From Klebsiella pneumoniae (GTDB lineage Bacteria > Pseudomonadota > Gammaproteobacteria > Pseudomonadales > Pseudohongiellaceae), in assembly GCA_945902215.1 (NCBI GenBank), contig CAMDML010000003.1, positions 20,033 through 84,032 of the forward strand: DNA of 64,000 nt, in the 5' to 3' direction. Below are positions 39,420-48,901 of this stretch, one piece after another. Both the position numbers and the translations under genes were made by a program. The notes under the pieces were generated by a model, which made no database searches, was not told where the DNA came from, and worked only from the letters and a program-made list of their open reading frames with translations. Every line of letters starts with the position of its first letter. The stretch's first letter is position 1.

Positions 39420-40406
39420 ATGCCCTACAGTGCCGCGCCCGTTGTTGTATGCGCGCTCTATCATTTCGTCGCCCTCGATGACTTCGCCGCCTTGCAGGTG
39501 CCGCTGTTGCGGCAGATGCAGCAGCACGGCGTCAAAGGCACTTTGTTGTTGGCGCACGAAGGCATCAACGGCACCATCGCTGGCAGCCGCTCCGGCATTG
39601 ATGCGGTGCTGGCCTGGCTCAAAGCCGATCCGCGTCTTGCCGGACTCGACCACAAGGAGTCCGCTGACGCTGCCATTCCCTTCTATCGCAGCAAAGTGAA
39701 GCTGAAGAAAGAAATCGTTACGATGGGTGTAGAAGGCATCGACCCGCGCCGCAAGGTCGGCACTCATGTCGATGCAAAACGCTGGAATGCGCTGATCAGC
39801 GAACCTGACGTATTGCTGATCGACACCCGCAATGAATATGAAGTTGAAATTGGCACCTTCAAGGGTGCTGTCAACCCCCACACTGAATCCTTCAGTGAAT
39901 TTCCTGACTATGTAAAGCAGCATCTCGATCCGGCCAAACACAAAAAAATTGCCATGTTCTGCACTGGTGGCATCCGCTGCGAAAAATCCACTGCCTATCT
40001 GAAAGAGCAGGGCTTCGACGAGGTCTATCACCTCAAGGGTGGCATCCTGAAGTATCTGGAAGAGGTGCCCGCCAGCGCATCATTGTGGCAGGGTGAATGT
40101 TTTGTGTTCGACAACCGCGTAGCAGTCAATCACGCTCTGGAAAAAGGCCAGTACGGCCAATGCCATGCTTGCCGCTTGCCCATCACGGAAGCTGACAAGC
40201 AAAGCGCCATGTACGAAAATGGGGTCAGTTGCCCGCGCTGCCATGGCAAGCATTCGGCCGAAGACATGCGTAATTTACGCGAGCGCCAGCATCAAGTGGA
40301 ACTGGCTGCGGCGCGTGGCGAACAGCATTTGGGCGAAGAGGCGCATCGTGCCATTGCCATGCGCAAGGCACAGAAGCTGGCGCACAAACGCAGGCAGCGC
40401 GATTAA
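39420..40406 (+). CDS. trhO: tRNA uridine hydroxylase TrhO (rhodanese family)
   Basis: From ATG 39420 the protein has 328 residues. The N-terminal acylphosphatase-like domain has [14 protein letters not shown], and the rhodanese domain carries the active Cys181 in [12 protein letters not shown]-terminal Cys-rich part has CHACRLPI and CPRCHGKH. TrhO (YceA) hydroxylates U34 of some tRNAs on the way to cmo5U/mo5U. An upstream in-frame reading reaching bioD (39309) is not family-like. It lies 107 bases after bioD and may be read through from the bio operon; there is no functional link to biotin. Confidence 0.93.
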   Translation: MPYSAAPVVVCALYHFVALDDFAALQVPLLRQMQQHGVKGTLLLAHEGINGTIAGSRSGIDAVLAWLKADPRLAGLDHKESADAAIPFYRSKVKLKKEIVTMGVEGIDPRRKVGTHVDAKRWNALISEPDVLLIDTRNEYEVEIGTFKGAVNPHTESFSEFPDYVKQHLDPAKHKKIAMFCTGGIRCEKSTAYLKEQGFDEVYHLKGGILKYLEEVPASASLWQGECFVFDNRVAVNHALEKGQYGQCHACRLPITEADKQSAMYENGVSCPRCHGKHSAEDMRNLRERQHQVELAAARGEQHLGEEAHRAIAMRKAQKLAHKRRQRD

Positions 40407-40430
40407 CAAATTAACTAGACCAGAGTACAG

Positions 40431-40464
40431 GGCTCCTAGAGCCTAAAGGCTCCTAGAGCCTAAA
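40431..40464. repeat. Duplicated 17-bp palindromic unit after trhO
   Basis: Two perfect tandem copies of GGCTCCTAGAGCCTAAA lie 24 bases after the trhO stop. Each copy holds a small hairpin (GGCTC-CTA-GAGCC), and GAGCC-TAAA-GGCTC forms another across the junction. No T-run follows, so it is not a standard terminator. Confidence 0.75.
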
Positions 40465-40562
40465 AGCACTCAGGGGTTTGCCCATTACTTCCATATTTTA
40501 TTGCTAGATTTCATCGCGGTGGGTTTGAAAATTTTTAATCGCCATTTTCCAGGACTGTAACA

Positions 40563-41444
40563 ATGAACAAGAAAGCCATACCCCTTATCGTCGTCGCCGT
40601 TATTCTGCTGGGCCTTTTGTATTGGGTATTCGGAGTGCCGTCTGTCGGCAATCCGGCAATCGCTACGGATGCCGAGAGCATTGCGCGCGGAGCATACGCC
40701 TACAATGCCGGAGGATGCGGCGGCTGCCATCAGCCCGAAGGTACGACCGCGCCCGTGGGTGGTTACGCGATCGAATCCAAACTCAACATGTTGGGACTGC
40801 CCTTCGGCGGCACCTTCAATGTGCCCAACATTACCCCGGATGAAGAAACCGGCATCGGTGGCTGGACTGGCCGCGATTTTCTGCTCGCGCTCAAACATGG
40901 CCGCAGCCCCGGCGGCGGGTTCTATTGGCCGGCGTTCCCGTATCGTTCGTACAAGGACATGACAGATCAGGATGCGCTCGACATTGGGGCCTATCTCATG
41001 TCGCAGGAGCCGGTTGCAAACCAGGTGCCTGAGCATGAGCTGCCCGGCTACCAGTTCAGATGGATGATGGCCGGCTGGAACATCATGGCTGATTTTATGG
41101 AAGGTGCAGCGCCCACAGTATCCGATGATCCACAAGTGCAGCGCGGCGCGTATCTCGCGCGTGTGATGGGGCACTGCGGCGAATGCCACACACCGCGCAA
41201 TAGCCTGGGCATGATGCAGCTGGCGAACGAATATGCCGGCTCCGACATTGTCGAGGCCTCGATTAGTCCGGAAGGACTTGCTGGCTGGGTTACGGAAGAT
41301 TTCGTGGGTCTGCTCCAACTGGGGATGAAGGCAGATTTCGATTTTGTTGCTGGCGAGATGACCGCTGTAGTCGAACACACCAGCGAACTCTCGCTGGAAG
41401 ATCAGGAAGCCTATGCCGCCTTCTTCATTCGCGACACGGAATAA
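40563..41444 (+). CDS. Membrane-anchored dihaem cytochrome c
   Basis: The 293-residue protein has an N-terminal membrane helix (about residues 5-24) that may stay as an anchor, and two haem c sites: Cys52-Gly-Gly-Cys-His56 and Cys205-Gly-Glu-Cys-His209. The arrangement, with NVPNITPDEETGIGGWT and the later GAYLARVMGHCGECHTPRN, resembles the dihaem cytochromes that accept electrons from periplasmic dehydrogenases. Its partner is unknown; no dehydrogenase is adjacent. It is transcribed alone and faces the cytochrome c' gene across a bidirectional terminator. Confidence 0.88.
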   Translation: MNKKAIPLIVVAVILLGLLYWVFGVPSVGNPAIATDAESIARGAYAYNAGGCGGCHQPEGTTAPVGGYAIESKLNMLGLPFGGTFNVPNITPDEETGIGGWTGRDFLLALKHGRSPGGGFYWPAFPYRSYKDMTDQDALDIGAYLMSQEPVANQVPEHELPGYQFRWMMAGWNIMADFMEGAAPTVSDDPQVQRGAYLARVMGHCGECHTPRNSLGMMQLANEYAGSDIVEASISPEGLAGWVTEDFVGLLQLGMKADFDFVAGEMTAVVEHTSELSLEDQEAYAAFFIRDTE

Positions 41445-41473
41445 GAACGGCGCAAAAGTCGGAATGTGCTAGA

Positions 41474-41488
41474 AGCGCCTGCGGCGCT
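41474..41488. repeat. Small perfect hairpin after cytochrome c gene
   Basis: AGCGCC and GGCGCT are perfect inverted arms around TGC. There is no T-run after it; the stronger terminator follows 60 bases later. Confidence 0.4.
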
Positions 41489-41547
41489 CGTAGCAATCGA
41501 ACCTCATCAGCGCAACAGTTCATCAAGTAGCGCTAAATCCAGTTCAT

Positions 41548-41577
41548 AAAAAAACGCCCCGAGGGGCGTTTTTTTAT
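41548..41577. terminator. Bidirectional rho-independent terminator
   Basis: AAAAAAACGCCCC and GGGGCGTTTTTTT flank a two-base loop. With A-runs on one side and T-runs on the other, it can end transcription of both the dihaem cytochrome (plus) and the cytochrome c' gene (minus). Confidence 0.92.
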
Positions 41578-41596
41578 AACGCGATCATGAAAAACC

Positions 41597-42073
41597 TTAT
41601 TCCAAACGGAAACGATCGTGGCAAGCACCACACTTCGGACCGATTGCGCCAACAGCATCGCGTACACCTGCTTCACCCTGAGCGGTCAGGATGTCGCGTG
41701 CAGCAACAGCACCGGCGGCCAGATCAGCAGCCAACATGTCGAAATCGGCCTTGGTGGCCCAGATCGTGTCGGAAGCGCGGGTGGTTGCACCACCGTGAGC
41801 CAGAGCCGTGGTGTCATTCGCAAATACTGCTGGAATCATGCCAGCCAACATTTCAACACGTTCGGTGGCTTGAATTGCGGCTGCTGCGTCAAACGGAGCG
41901 CCACGAGCCATGCCGCCGAGTACACCGTTGGAGAAAGCCAGCAGTTTGAATACGGCCTGACGTGTTGTTACAGCATTGGCTGCCTGCTGTTCGGGAGAAA
42001 GTTCAGCAGCAATGGTGTTCAAGGATACTAACGAGCTGAGCAGGATGGCTCCTGCGATTGCAATGCGTTTCAT
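41597..42073 (-). CDS. Cytochrome c' family protein
   Basis: From ATG 42073 (MKRIAIAGAILLSSL) with GGGGA eight bases upstream, the protein has 158 residues: a signal peptide ending in TIAA, a four-helix bundle-like body and a haem site Cys148-Gly-Ala-Cys-His152 ten residues from the C-terminus. That end position, with RF nearby, is typical of cytochrome c', a periplasmic protein that binds NO and CO. An upstream start (42088) would add five residues. It is alone on its strand. Confidence 0.92.
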   Translation of the reverse strand: MKRIAIAGAILLSSLVSLNTIAAELSPEQQAANAVTTRQAVFKLLAFSNGVLGGMARGAPFDAAAAIQATERVEMLAGMIPAVFANDTTALAHGGATTRASDTIWATKADFDMLAADLAAGAVAARDILTAQGEAGVRDAVGAIGPKCGACHDRFRLE

Positions 42074-42475
42074 GGTTGTTGTCCCCATCTAACTAGTCCT
42101 GGTTAACTTACGTAAAGTGGCACGTTGGGTGTGTATTCGGGTGTGTCTGATACCCCGCACCAGCCGCAGATTGTGCCATGCTGTTTGACTCCTGTCTGCC
42201 AAATTCAAGGCTCCCAGCCGGAATTCTATTGCTACCCGGACCCCCGACTTCGGGACATTCGGTTCGGTCATCCCTTTCCTGCTTGGTTGGGCAAATTATC
42301 GCGAAAACACACTGAATTGAGACTTAATCCGCGCCCGTGCACATTGTGAAAGTTTCGTCGGTTGTGTCGCAGGGATTGAGGCTTTAGCATGCTGGCCGGG
42401 TCTGAACCACAAGGTTCGGATCAACTTTCACACCACCCGCCGACAGGCGGTGTTGCAGGCAGGAGCAATGGGCCC
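42074..42475. other. Intergenic region between cytochrome c' and xseB genes
   Basis: About 400 bases between divergent genes, with no convincing coding sequence. It must hold the promoters of both. An 8-bp palindrome TTACGTAA (42108-42115) lies 35 bases upstream of the cytochrome c' start and could be a regulator site. I could not assign a clear -35/-10 pair on either strand. Confidence 0.35.
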
Positions 42476-42730
42476 ATGACCCGGAAAGGCAGTAAGTTCA
42501 ATTTCGAGGAAGCGCTGGCCAGTCTGGAAACGCTGGTGCAGGCCATGGAAGAGGGCGAGCTGAGCCTGGAAGAGTCACTAAAGGCGTTCGAGCAGGGCAT
42601 CAAGCTGACCCGCGAATGCCAATCCGCGCTGGAACAGGCCGAGCAAAAGGTGCAGATGTTGGTCAAAGACGGACAAGTGCCTGTAGCCGCGCCATACGAA
42701 GATGAGGACGGCGCGGACTCTGCCCCGTAA
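42476..42730 (+). CDS. xseB: Exodeoxyribonuclease VII small subunit
   Basis: The 84-residue protein matches XseB in length and sequence: FNFEEALASLETLVQAMEEG, LSLEESLKAFEQGIKLTREC and ALEQAEQKVQMLV. It pairs with XseA to degrade single-stranded DNA. The start is ATG 42476 with AGGAG eleven bases upstream; a reading from 42389 adds a low-complexity leader. It lies two bases before ispA, the xseB-ispA-dxs order known from E. coli. Confidence 0.96.
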   Translation: MTRKGSKFNFEEALASLETLVQAMEEGELSLEESLKAFEQGIKLTRECQSALEQAEQKVQMLVKDGQVPVAAPYEDEDGADSAP

Positions 42731-42732
42731 TC

Positions 42733-43635
42733 ATGACAACTGCGATGTCGGATATCCAGCTCACCCTGCGCGAGCGCCAGACGCGTATTGAAAGTGTGCT
42801 GCATCAAAGCCTGCGTCGCCCCGGTATTCCGTTGGCGCTGTCCCAGGCCATGCAGTATGCCCTGTTGGGCGGAGGCAAGCGCTTGCGTCCGCAGCTGGCC
42901 TATGCAGCGGCCGAGGCAGCTGGCGGCCATCACAGTGCCGCCGACATACCGGCGTGTGCTGTTGAACTGATTCACGCCTACTCCCTGATTCATGATGATC
43001 TTCCGTCCATGGACGATGATGTGCTGCGGCGCGGCCAGCCCACGTGTCATGTGGTTTTTGGTGAAGCAACAGCCATCCTCGCCGGCGATGCGCTGCAAGC
43101 ATTGGCTTTTGAGTTGCTGGCCTCAGCTACGCAGTTGGCAAGCGGGCATGGCATACGCCTGCAGATGCTCGCCGAACTGGCGCGCGCCAGTGGTGCACAA
43201 GGCATGGTGGGCGGGCAAGCCATCGACATTGCTGCGACGGGAAGTGATCTTAACGAAGCCGGGCTGGGCCACATGCATGCGCTGAAAACCGGGGCACTGA
43301 TTACGGCCAGTGTGGTGCTGGGAGCGCTCAGCAGCAACCTGGCCACTCCCGGGCGATTAACCCAATTGCGGGAATTCGCGCGTCTGACCGGACTTGCATT
43401 TCAGATCCGGGACGACATTCTGGATGTGGAAACAGCCAGTACCGTCAGCGGCAAACAGCAGGGCAAAGATGCCCGGCGCAACAAACCCACCTACACCTCC
43501 GTGCTCGGATTGGCAGGTGCCAGAACGCGCTTGCATGAAACGGCCGACAAGGCCGAGCAGGCACTGGCGGATTTCGGCGCAGAAGCAGGAAACCTGCGCG
43601 CATTGGCCCGCTTGATGGTTTCTCGCGCATCCTGA
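42733..43635 (+). CDS. ispA: Farnesyl diphosphate synthase (polyprenyl synthetase)
   Basis: IspA (300 residues) adds two isopentenyl units to dimethylallyl diphosphate to make farnesyl diphosphate. GGGKRLRPQL is followed by the first Asp-rich motif DDLPSMDDDVLRRG and the second DDILDVE; GMVGGQAIDI and LHALKTGA-type MHALKTGALI are typical. The product feeds ubiquinone and undecaprenyl phosphate synthesis. It follows xseB by two bases and precedes dxs by 115 bases. Confidence 0.95.
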   Translation: MTTAMSDIQLTLRERQTRIESVLHQSLRRPGIPLALSQAMQYALLGGGKRLRPQLAYAAAEAAGGHHSAADIPACAVELIHAYSLIHDDLPSMDDDVLRRGQPTCHVVFGEATAILAGDALQALAFELLASATQLASGHGIRLQMLAELARASGAQGMVGGQAIDIAATGSDLNEAGLGHMHALKTGALITASVVLGALSSNLATPGRLTQLREFARLTGLAFQIRDDILDVETASTVSGKQQGKDARRNKPTYTSVLGLAGARTRLHETADKAEQALADFGAEAGNLRALARLMVSRAS

Positions 43636-43750
43636 AGGCAGTCTGCAAGGGTACTTTGCGCTAGAATGCGGTCCTTCTATTCCATGAGAGTCCGGCCGGC
43701 AGCAGTTCCCCGGTTTTCGTCTATAAAGTCTGAAGCAATCTCCGGAAAAA

Positions 43751-45643
43751 ATGTCCTCCAACAAAATGTTCGATGAAATCCCGGTAACCCGTCCTTCGAC
43801 TCCGCTGCTGGATACCGTGAACAGTCCTGCCGATCTCCGGCAACTGGCACCCGCACAATTGGAACTACTGGCGCATGAACTGCGCGAATTTTTGTTATAT
43901 GCAGTGGGGCAGACCGGCGGCCACTTTGGTGCGGGTCTGGGCGTGGTCGAGCTGACGATCGCGCTGCATTACGTATTCAATACGCCGGAAGACCGCTTGG
44001 TGTGGGACGTTGGCCACCAGAGCTACCCGCACAAAATCCTGACCGGACGCCGCGACCAGATGTTGACCATGCGCCAGCCCGGCGGACTCGCCGCATTCAA
44101 CAGCCGCAGTGAAAGCGAGTACGACACCTTCGGCGTCGGTCATTCCAGCACTTCAATCAGCGCTGCGCTCGGCATGATGGTGGCTGCGCAGAAACAGCAA
44201 AGCGACCGCAAGGTTGTGGCAGTGATCGGCGACGGTGCGATGACTGCCGGCATGTCCTTCGAAGCATTGAACCACGGCGGCGAACTGGACAACGACATCC
44301 TGATTATCCTTAACGACAACAACATGTCGATCTCGCGCAATGTTGGCGGTCTGTCGAGTTACTTCGCGCGCATGTGGGCCAGCAAGCCCTACAACTTCCT
44401 GCGTGCGGGCAGCAAGCGCGTCATGTCGGCAATTCCGCCGGTCTGGAAAGCCGCGCACCGCGCCGAGGAATACATGAAGGGCATGGTGTCACCCGCCACG
44501 ATCTTCGAAGAGCTTGGCTTCAACTATATTGGCTTGATTGACGGCCATGATATCAACGGCATGGTTGAAATCCTCAGCAACATCAAACATCTGAAAGGTC
44601 CGCGCCTGCTCCACATCATCACGCGCAAGGGCAAGGGTTACCGTCCCGCCGAGGATGATCCCTATGGCATGCACGCCTTGAACAAGATGGAGTCGAAAGC
44701 TGCACAGAAGCAGGCAAGTGACAAGGCTCCAACTTATTCGCAAATTTTCGGCGACTGGCTGTGTACAGTTGCCGCCAACGAATCACTGCTAATGGCGATC
44801 ACACCCGCGATGGGTGAAGGCTCCGGCATGCGCAAGTTCGAAGAAGCGTATCCCGACCGCTTCTTTGATGTCGGCATTGCCGAGCAGCACGCTATCACCT
44901 TCGCGGCCGGGTTGTCCTGCGAAGGCTTCAAGCCGGTGGTTGCGATCTACTCCACGTTCCTGCAGCGTGGTTACGATCAGGTGGTGCATGATGTGTGCCT
45001 GCAGAATCTCGACGTGCTGTTCGCCATTGATCGTGCCGGACTCGTCGGCGAAGATGGCCCCACGCATGCAGGCAGTTTCGACCTGAGTTATTTGCGCTGC
45101 CTACCCAACATGGTGGTGATGACGCCGAGCGACGAGAACGAAGCGCGCCACATGCTGTACACCGGGTTCCTGCACCAGGGGCCTGCGGCAGTGCGGTATC
45201 CGCGCGGCAAGGCCACCGGTTGTGCGCTGGAACCGGAGTTGCGCAAACTGGCGATTGGCAAGGCGCGCCAGGTGCGCGCAGGGCACAGCGTGGTACTGCT
45301 GGTATTCGGTACCTTGCTGAAAGCGGCGCTTGCGGCAGCAAACAAACTGGATGCCACCGTCATCGACATGCGTTTCGTCAAACCGCTGGATGAAGCGCTG
45401 CTGGCTGAACTCACGCACAGTCACCGATTGCTCGTCACCCTCGAAGAAAATACTGTTATCGGTGGCGCCGGCGCCGGCGTAGCTGAATATCTGGCTGCGC
45501 AAAATATCCAGATACCCCTGTTGAATCTTGGCCTGCCCGACCGCTTCCTTGAACACGGCCGCGCGCCCGACATGCTGGCGCAGTGTGGTCTAGACAGTGC
45601 GGGAATCGAAGCCAGTATCCGCCAACGACTCGCTGGTCTCTGA
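43751..45643 (+). CDS. dxs: 1-deoxy-D-xylulose-5-phosphate synthase
   Basis: Dxs (630 residues) makes DXP from pyruvate and glyceraldehyde 3-phosphate, the first step of the MEP isoprenoid pathway. [20 protein letters not shown] and [18 protein letters not shown] are the N-terminal signature. [18 protein letters not shown], ending in NDNNMSIS, is the thiamine-diphosphate motif; the catalytic region [15 protein letters not shown] follows. The first 25 residues are variable. A candidate -10 TAGAAT at 43662-43667 lies 83 bases upstream, without a good -35. The ABC transporter gene follows 12 bases later. Confidence 0.97.
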   Translation: MSSNKMFDEIPVTRPSTPLLDTVNSPADLRQLAPAQLELLAHELREFLLYAVGQTGGHFGAGLGVVELTIALHYVFNTPEDRLVWDVGHQSYPHKILTGRRDQMLTMRQPGGLAAFNSRSESEYDTFGVGHSSTSISAALGMMVAAQKQQSDRKVVAVIGDGAMTAGMSFEALNHGGELDNDILIILNDNNMSISRNVGGLSSYFARMWASKPYNFLRAGSKRVMSAIPPVWKAAHRAEEYMKGMVSPATIFEELGFNYIGLIDGHDINGMVEILSNIKHLKGPRLLHIITRKGKGYRPAEDDPYGMHALNKMESKAAQKQASDKAPTYSQIFGDWLCTVAANESLLMAITPAMGEGSGMRKFEEAYPDRFFDVGIAEQHAITFAAGLSCEGFKPVVAIYSTFLQRGYDQVVHDVCLQNLDVLFAIDRAGLVGEDGPTHAGSFDLSYLRCLPNMVVMTPSDENEARHMLYTGFLHQGPAAVRYPRGKATGCALEPELRKLAIGKARQVRAGHSVVLLVFGTLLKAALAAANKLDATVIDMRFVKPLDEALLAELTHSHRLLVTLEENTVIGGAGAGVAEYLAAQNIQIPLLNLGLPDRFLEHGRAPDMLAQCGLDSAGIEASIRQRLAGL

Positions 45644-45655
45644 CTCTTATTTGAT

Positions 45656-47467
45656 ATGGCAAAACCTCTCGCCACTGATATTTCCGGCATGGACATGAAG
45701 TGGTACGTGCTACGGTTGCTCGTGCCCTACATGTTGGAGTTCCGAGGGCGCATCGCAATCGCATTTTTGTGTCTTGCCCTCGCCAAGGTTGCCACGATCA
45801 GTCTGCCGTTCTTTCTAAAATACATTGTTGATGGTCTTGATTTGCGCAGCGGCGCTGCGGCACAGGTGCTAGTCGCTGTGCCGATAGTCTTGATACTCGC
45901 CTACGGCCTGGCGCGCTTCATGAACGTGATCTTCAACGAGCTGCGCGACACATTGTTTGGCCGCGTCAGCGAACGCACCATCCGCCGCGTCAGCTTGCAG
46001 GTGTTCGAGCACTTGCATGGACTCGATCTGGATTTTCACCTGAACCGAAGAACCGGCGCCTTGTCGCGTGATATCGAGCGCGGCACTTCCGGCATCGGCT
46101 TTCTGCTGCGCTTCATGATCTTCAACATTTTGCCCACCTTGTTTGAACTGGTGGTCGTGATCGGGATTTTCCTGAAGCAATACGGTGTTTCCTTCGCCGG
46201 TATCATCGTTCTGTCGATCATTGCCTACGTCGTGTTCTCGGTGGTTGCCACAGAGCGGCGCACGAATTACGTGCGGGCCATGAACCAGGCCGACTCTGCG
46301 ACCAACAACCGCGCCATCGACAGCCTGATCAATTACGAAACCGTAAAATATTTCACCAACGAGCAATACGAGGCTGATCACTTCGACAGAGAGCTCGCCA
46401 GCTGGGAGCAGGCCAAGCGCGCCAACCGCTGGAGTTTGTTTGCTTTAAACGGCGGCCAGGCGCTGATCGTGTCGGTGTCGATGACCTCCATGCTGTGGCT
46501 GGCGGCCTCCGGTGTGGCGAACGGCAACATGACGTTGGGCGACTTTGTGCTGGTCAACACCTTTATGCTGCAACTGTTTATGCCGCTCAACTTCCTTGGT
46601 TTTGTTTATCGTGAAATCAAGGGTGCGTTGACCAACATCGAACACTTGTTTGATCTCTTGGGGGAAAAAGCCAAGATCACCGAAAGCAAAATAGCGCAGC
46701 CGCTGGTTGCGGTACTGCCGGAAGTGGAGTTTCGCGGAGTCGCATTTCATTACACGGCGGAGCGCGAAATCCTGCACGACATCAGTTTCACGATTGCGCC
46801 TGGTGAGAAGGTGGCAGTGGTCGGCTCCAGTGGTTCCGGTAAATCCACCTTGGTGAAGTTGTTGTTCCGTTTCTATGATTGCGCGCGTGGCACAATTTTT
46901 GTCGGTGGCAAGGATCTGCGTGATCTGCAGGTGCGCTCACTGCGCAGCGCCATCGGCATCGTGCCGCAGGACACGGTGCTGTTCAACGACACCATCTTTA
47001 ACAATATCCGCTATGGCCGACCCGATGCCGCAGACGCTGATGTCCGCGAAGCAATCCGGCTCGCGCAGCTCGATGATTTTATTGCACGTCTGCCGCAAGG
47101 GGCTGATACGCTGGTTGGCGAACGCGGTTTGAAATTGTCCGGCGGGGAAAAGCAGCGCGTCGCAATCGCACGCACCATCCTCAAACGTCCGGCCATCATG
47201 GTGTTCGACGAAGCTACCTCTGCACTCGACAGCAAGACCGAACGCGGCATTCTCGAAGCGATGCGCGAAATTGCGCGTGGCCATACCAGTCTGGTGATAG
47301 CACACCGCTTGTCGACCGTGGTTGATGCTGATCGCATTCTGGTGCTGGACAGCGGCCGCATCGTTGAAAGCGGAACCCATGCTTCACTGCTCGCAAAAGA
47401 CGGCTTGTACGCCACCATGTGGCGCATTCAGCAGGAAGAGCGCAGTAAGCTCATGACTCCGGCATAG
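45656..47467 (+). CDS. ATM1-type ABC transporter, fused permease and ATPase
   Basis: The 603-residue half-transporter has six membrane helices in the N-terminal half (about residues 25-330) and an ABC ATPase domain. Walker A GSSGSGKSTLVKLL, LSGGEKQRVAIARTI (signature) and IMVFDEATSALD (Walker B) are intact; the H-loop is in VIAHRLSTVVDADR. VFEHLHGLDLDFHLNRRTGALSRDIERG is close to the Atm1/HMT1 group that moves glutathione-linked sulfur or metal compounds. The exact substrate is unknown. It starts ATG 45656, 12 bases after dxs, and ends before a strong terminator. Confidence 0.9.
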   Translation: MAKPLATDISGMDMKWYVLRLLVPYMLEFRGRIAIAFLCLALAKVATISLPFFLKYIVDGLDLRSGAAAQVLVAVPIVLILAYGLARFMNVIFNELRDTLFGRVSERTIRRVSLQVFEHLHGLDLDFHLNRRTGALSRDIERGTSGIGFLLRFMIFNILPTLFELVVVIGIFLKQYGVSFAGIIVLSIIAYVVFSVVATERRTNYVRAMNQADSATNNRAIDSLINYETVKYFTNEQYEADHFDRELASWEQAKRANRWSLFALNGGQALIVSVSMTSMLWLAASGVANGNMTLGDFVLVNTFMLQLFMPLNFLGFVYREIKGALTNIEHLFDLLGEKAKITESKIAQPLVAVLPEVEFRGVAFHYTAEREILHDISFTIAPGEKVAVVGSSGSGKSTLVKLLFRFYDCARGTIFVGGKDLRDLQVRSLRSAIGIVPQDTVLFNDTIFNNIRYGRPDAADADVREAIRLAQLDDFIARLPQGADTLVGERGLKLSGGEKQRVAIARTILKRPAIMVFDEATSALDSKTERGILEAMREIARGHTSLVIAHRLSTVVDADRILVLDSGRIVESGTHASLLAKDGLYATMWRIQQEERSKLMTPA

Positions 47468-47498
47468 AAAGCAGCTGTGGGCGTGCTCTTGTAGCAGG

Positions 47499-47530
47499 CA
47501 AAAAAAAGCCCGGTCGAAGCCGGGCTTTTT
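47499..47530. terminator. Rho-independent terminator after ABC transporter
   Basis: AGCCCGG and CCGGGCT form a stem around a six-base loop, with an A-run before and a T-run after. It ends the dxs-ABC transporter transcript and, in the other direction, the gene at 47550. Confidence 0.9.
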
Positions 47531-47549
47531 CGTTCATGCGTTGTAAGCT

Positions 47550-48353
47550 TTACAAGCCCGTGGACTTCTCAAAGAAGGGCAGGCCCAGATCGTCATGCAT
47601 ATCCAGCAGGAACTTGTTGTTCTCCTGGCAGATGTAGTCTTGCAACTCATCGCCATCGCTCCAGTTGATGTCCCAAGCCACGGTCCACGGTTTGCTGTAG
47701 GCGCCCGGATCGTCGATCACGGATTCGTAATGCAGCACTTCCTTGAAGGGACGTGAGAAACGTTCCACCGTGTGCAGCTGGTCACTGTGCATGTAGCCGC
47801 CGAAATCCAACCAGGTTTTCTCGTTGTAGCCAACGGTGTCCACCACCAGCACATCGCCTTCCCAGTGGCCTACTGAGTGGCCGAAATAGGTCGGGTTCAG
47901 TGCGTCGCCTTCGGGATGGGCACGGCCATCCATGTGAATTTCACGCCACACATGCCCGCCGCCTTCAAAGATGAGCACGATGCGATCTCGGTCCTGGATA
48001 AATTCAACCGGGTAGGGCGTGCCCATCGAGCGCGGGCCACCGGGCGGCAAACAGAAACCTTCCGGATCATATTTCACGGAGTTGTCTTTGTTGTATTGCC
48101 ACATCGCCTGGGTCCAGGCCAGCATTGGCGGCTGGTCGCCTTCTTTGTAGTCGGGCATACGCACAGCGAAGTTGGTGACCCAAGGCAGGCTCCAGATACC
48201 GTTGCCACCGAGGTCGATGGTGCCATCTTCCATGCGTGGAGCGGCGGTGCGCGGTTGATCCTGCTGTTGCCCGGACTGTTGTGCCTGGGCGGTGGTGAAA
48301 GACTGCATGGCGGCCAGTGTGGCCACAGCAAGCAAATTACGTTTCCAGTTCAT
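47550..48353 (-). CDS. Secreted protein of unknown function, MDGR/WEGD family
   Basis: From ATG 48353 (MNWKRNLLAVATLAAMQ) with a purine-rich ribosome site, the protein has 267 residues: a signal peptide ending near TAQA-QQ, a Gln-rich start, then a conserved core with FCLPPGGPRSMGTPYPVEF, IHMDGRAHPEG, NPTYFGHSVGHWEGDVLVVD, and DDPGAYSKPWTV. I recall this core as a widespread unassigned periplasmic family in Acidobacteria and Proteobacteria, often next to DUF6152 proteins, as here. No enzyme function can be given. A longer reading to 48512 runs into the neighbour and is rejected. It is 19 bases after the DUF6152 gene. Confidence 0.72.
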   Translation of the reverse strand: MNWKRNLLAVATLAAMQSFTTAQAQQSGQQQDQPRTAAPRMEDGTIDLGGNGIWSLPWVTNFAVRMPDYKEGDQPPMLAWTQAMWQYNKDNSVKYDPEGFCLPPGGPRSMGTPYPVEFIQDRDRIVLIFEGGGHVWREIHMDGRAHPEGDALNPTYFGHSVGHWEGDVLVVDTVGYNEKTWLDFGGYMHSDQLHTVERFSRPFKEVLHYESVIDDPGAYSKPWTVAWDINWSDGDELQDYICQENNKFLLDMHDDLGLPFFEKSTGL

Positions 48354-48372
48354 TTGCACAATAATTTCTCTC

Positions 48373-48813
48373 TCAGAATGCACAGGTTTCAGGGGCTGTT
48401 GCAGTTTCGGCTTCCACGAAATCGCGCTGGCTGGTGCCGGCGAACAGTTTCTGGCAACCCTCGGTAATGATGACGCTCTGCGCGTTGCCTTTAAGGCTGC
48501 CATCGCGGGCACGGGTGCCTTTAACCATGATGTCGGTGCCGATTTCCAGCGTGTTGCGGCTCCAGCCGCGGCGCATCAGGCCGTTCGGGCTGCCCATTTC
48601 CATGGCCCATTCTTCCACGTCACCTGATTCGGTTTCGACTTCAACGTAGATGTAGGTGTGCGGGTTGGTCCAGTCCACCTTGGTTACTACGCCGTGTAAT
48701 TCGATTGGCGAATTACCGTCGAACTCGGCAGCGAAAGAATGATGTGCCAGCACCTGAGCCGAAGCCGAGGCACCGAGCACGAATGCAGCAAGTGCAAGCA
48801 GTTTGGTCTTCAT
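48373..48813 (-). CDS. DUF6152 family secreted protein
   Basis: The 146-residue protein has a signal peptide (cleavage near VLA-HHSF) and a small beta domain beginning AHHSFAAEFDGNSPIELHGVVTKVDWTNPHTYIYVEV, the DUF6152 hallmark, then WAMEMGSPNGLMRRGW. The HHSF start and TNPH motif suggest a possible metal site, but this is inference. The start ATG 48813 has a strong AGGAGA. It precedes the MDGR/WEGD protein by 19 bases, so the two are almost certainly co-transcribed. Confidence 0.85.
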   Translation of the reverse strand: MKTKLLALAAFVLGASASAQVLAHHSFAAEFDGNSPIELHGVVTKVDWTNPHTYIYVEVETESGDVEEWAMEMGSPNGLMRRGWSRNTLEIGTDIMVKGTRARDGSLKGNAQSVIITEGCQKLFAGTSQRDFVEAETATAPETCAF

Positions 48814-48901
48814 AGCGTTTCTCCTAAAACCCCGGGAGTATGCCCAAGGTAGTCAACATGCAGTGAGTGTAGTAAATGTAGATAGTGGATAGTTGCATCA
48901 A

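Noticed and set aside
42090..42200. Sigma-54 type site (TGGCAC) upstream of cytochrome c' gene
   Set aside because: The second half (TTGC at the correct distance) is not present.
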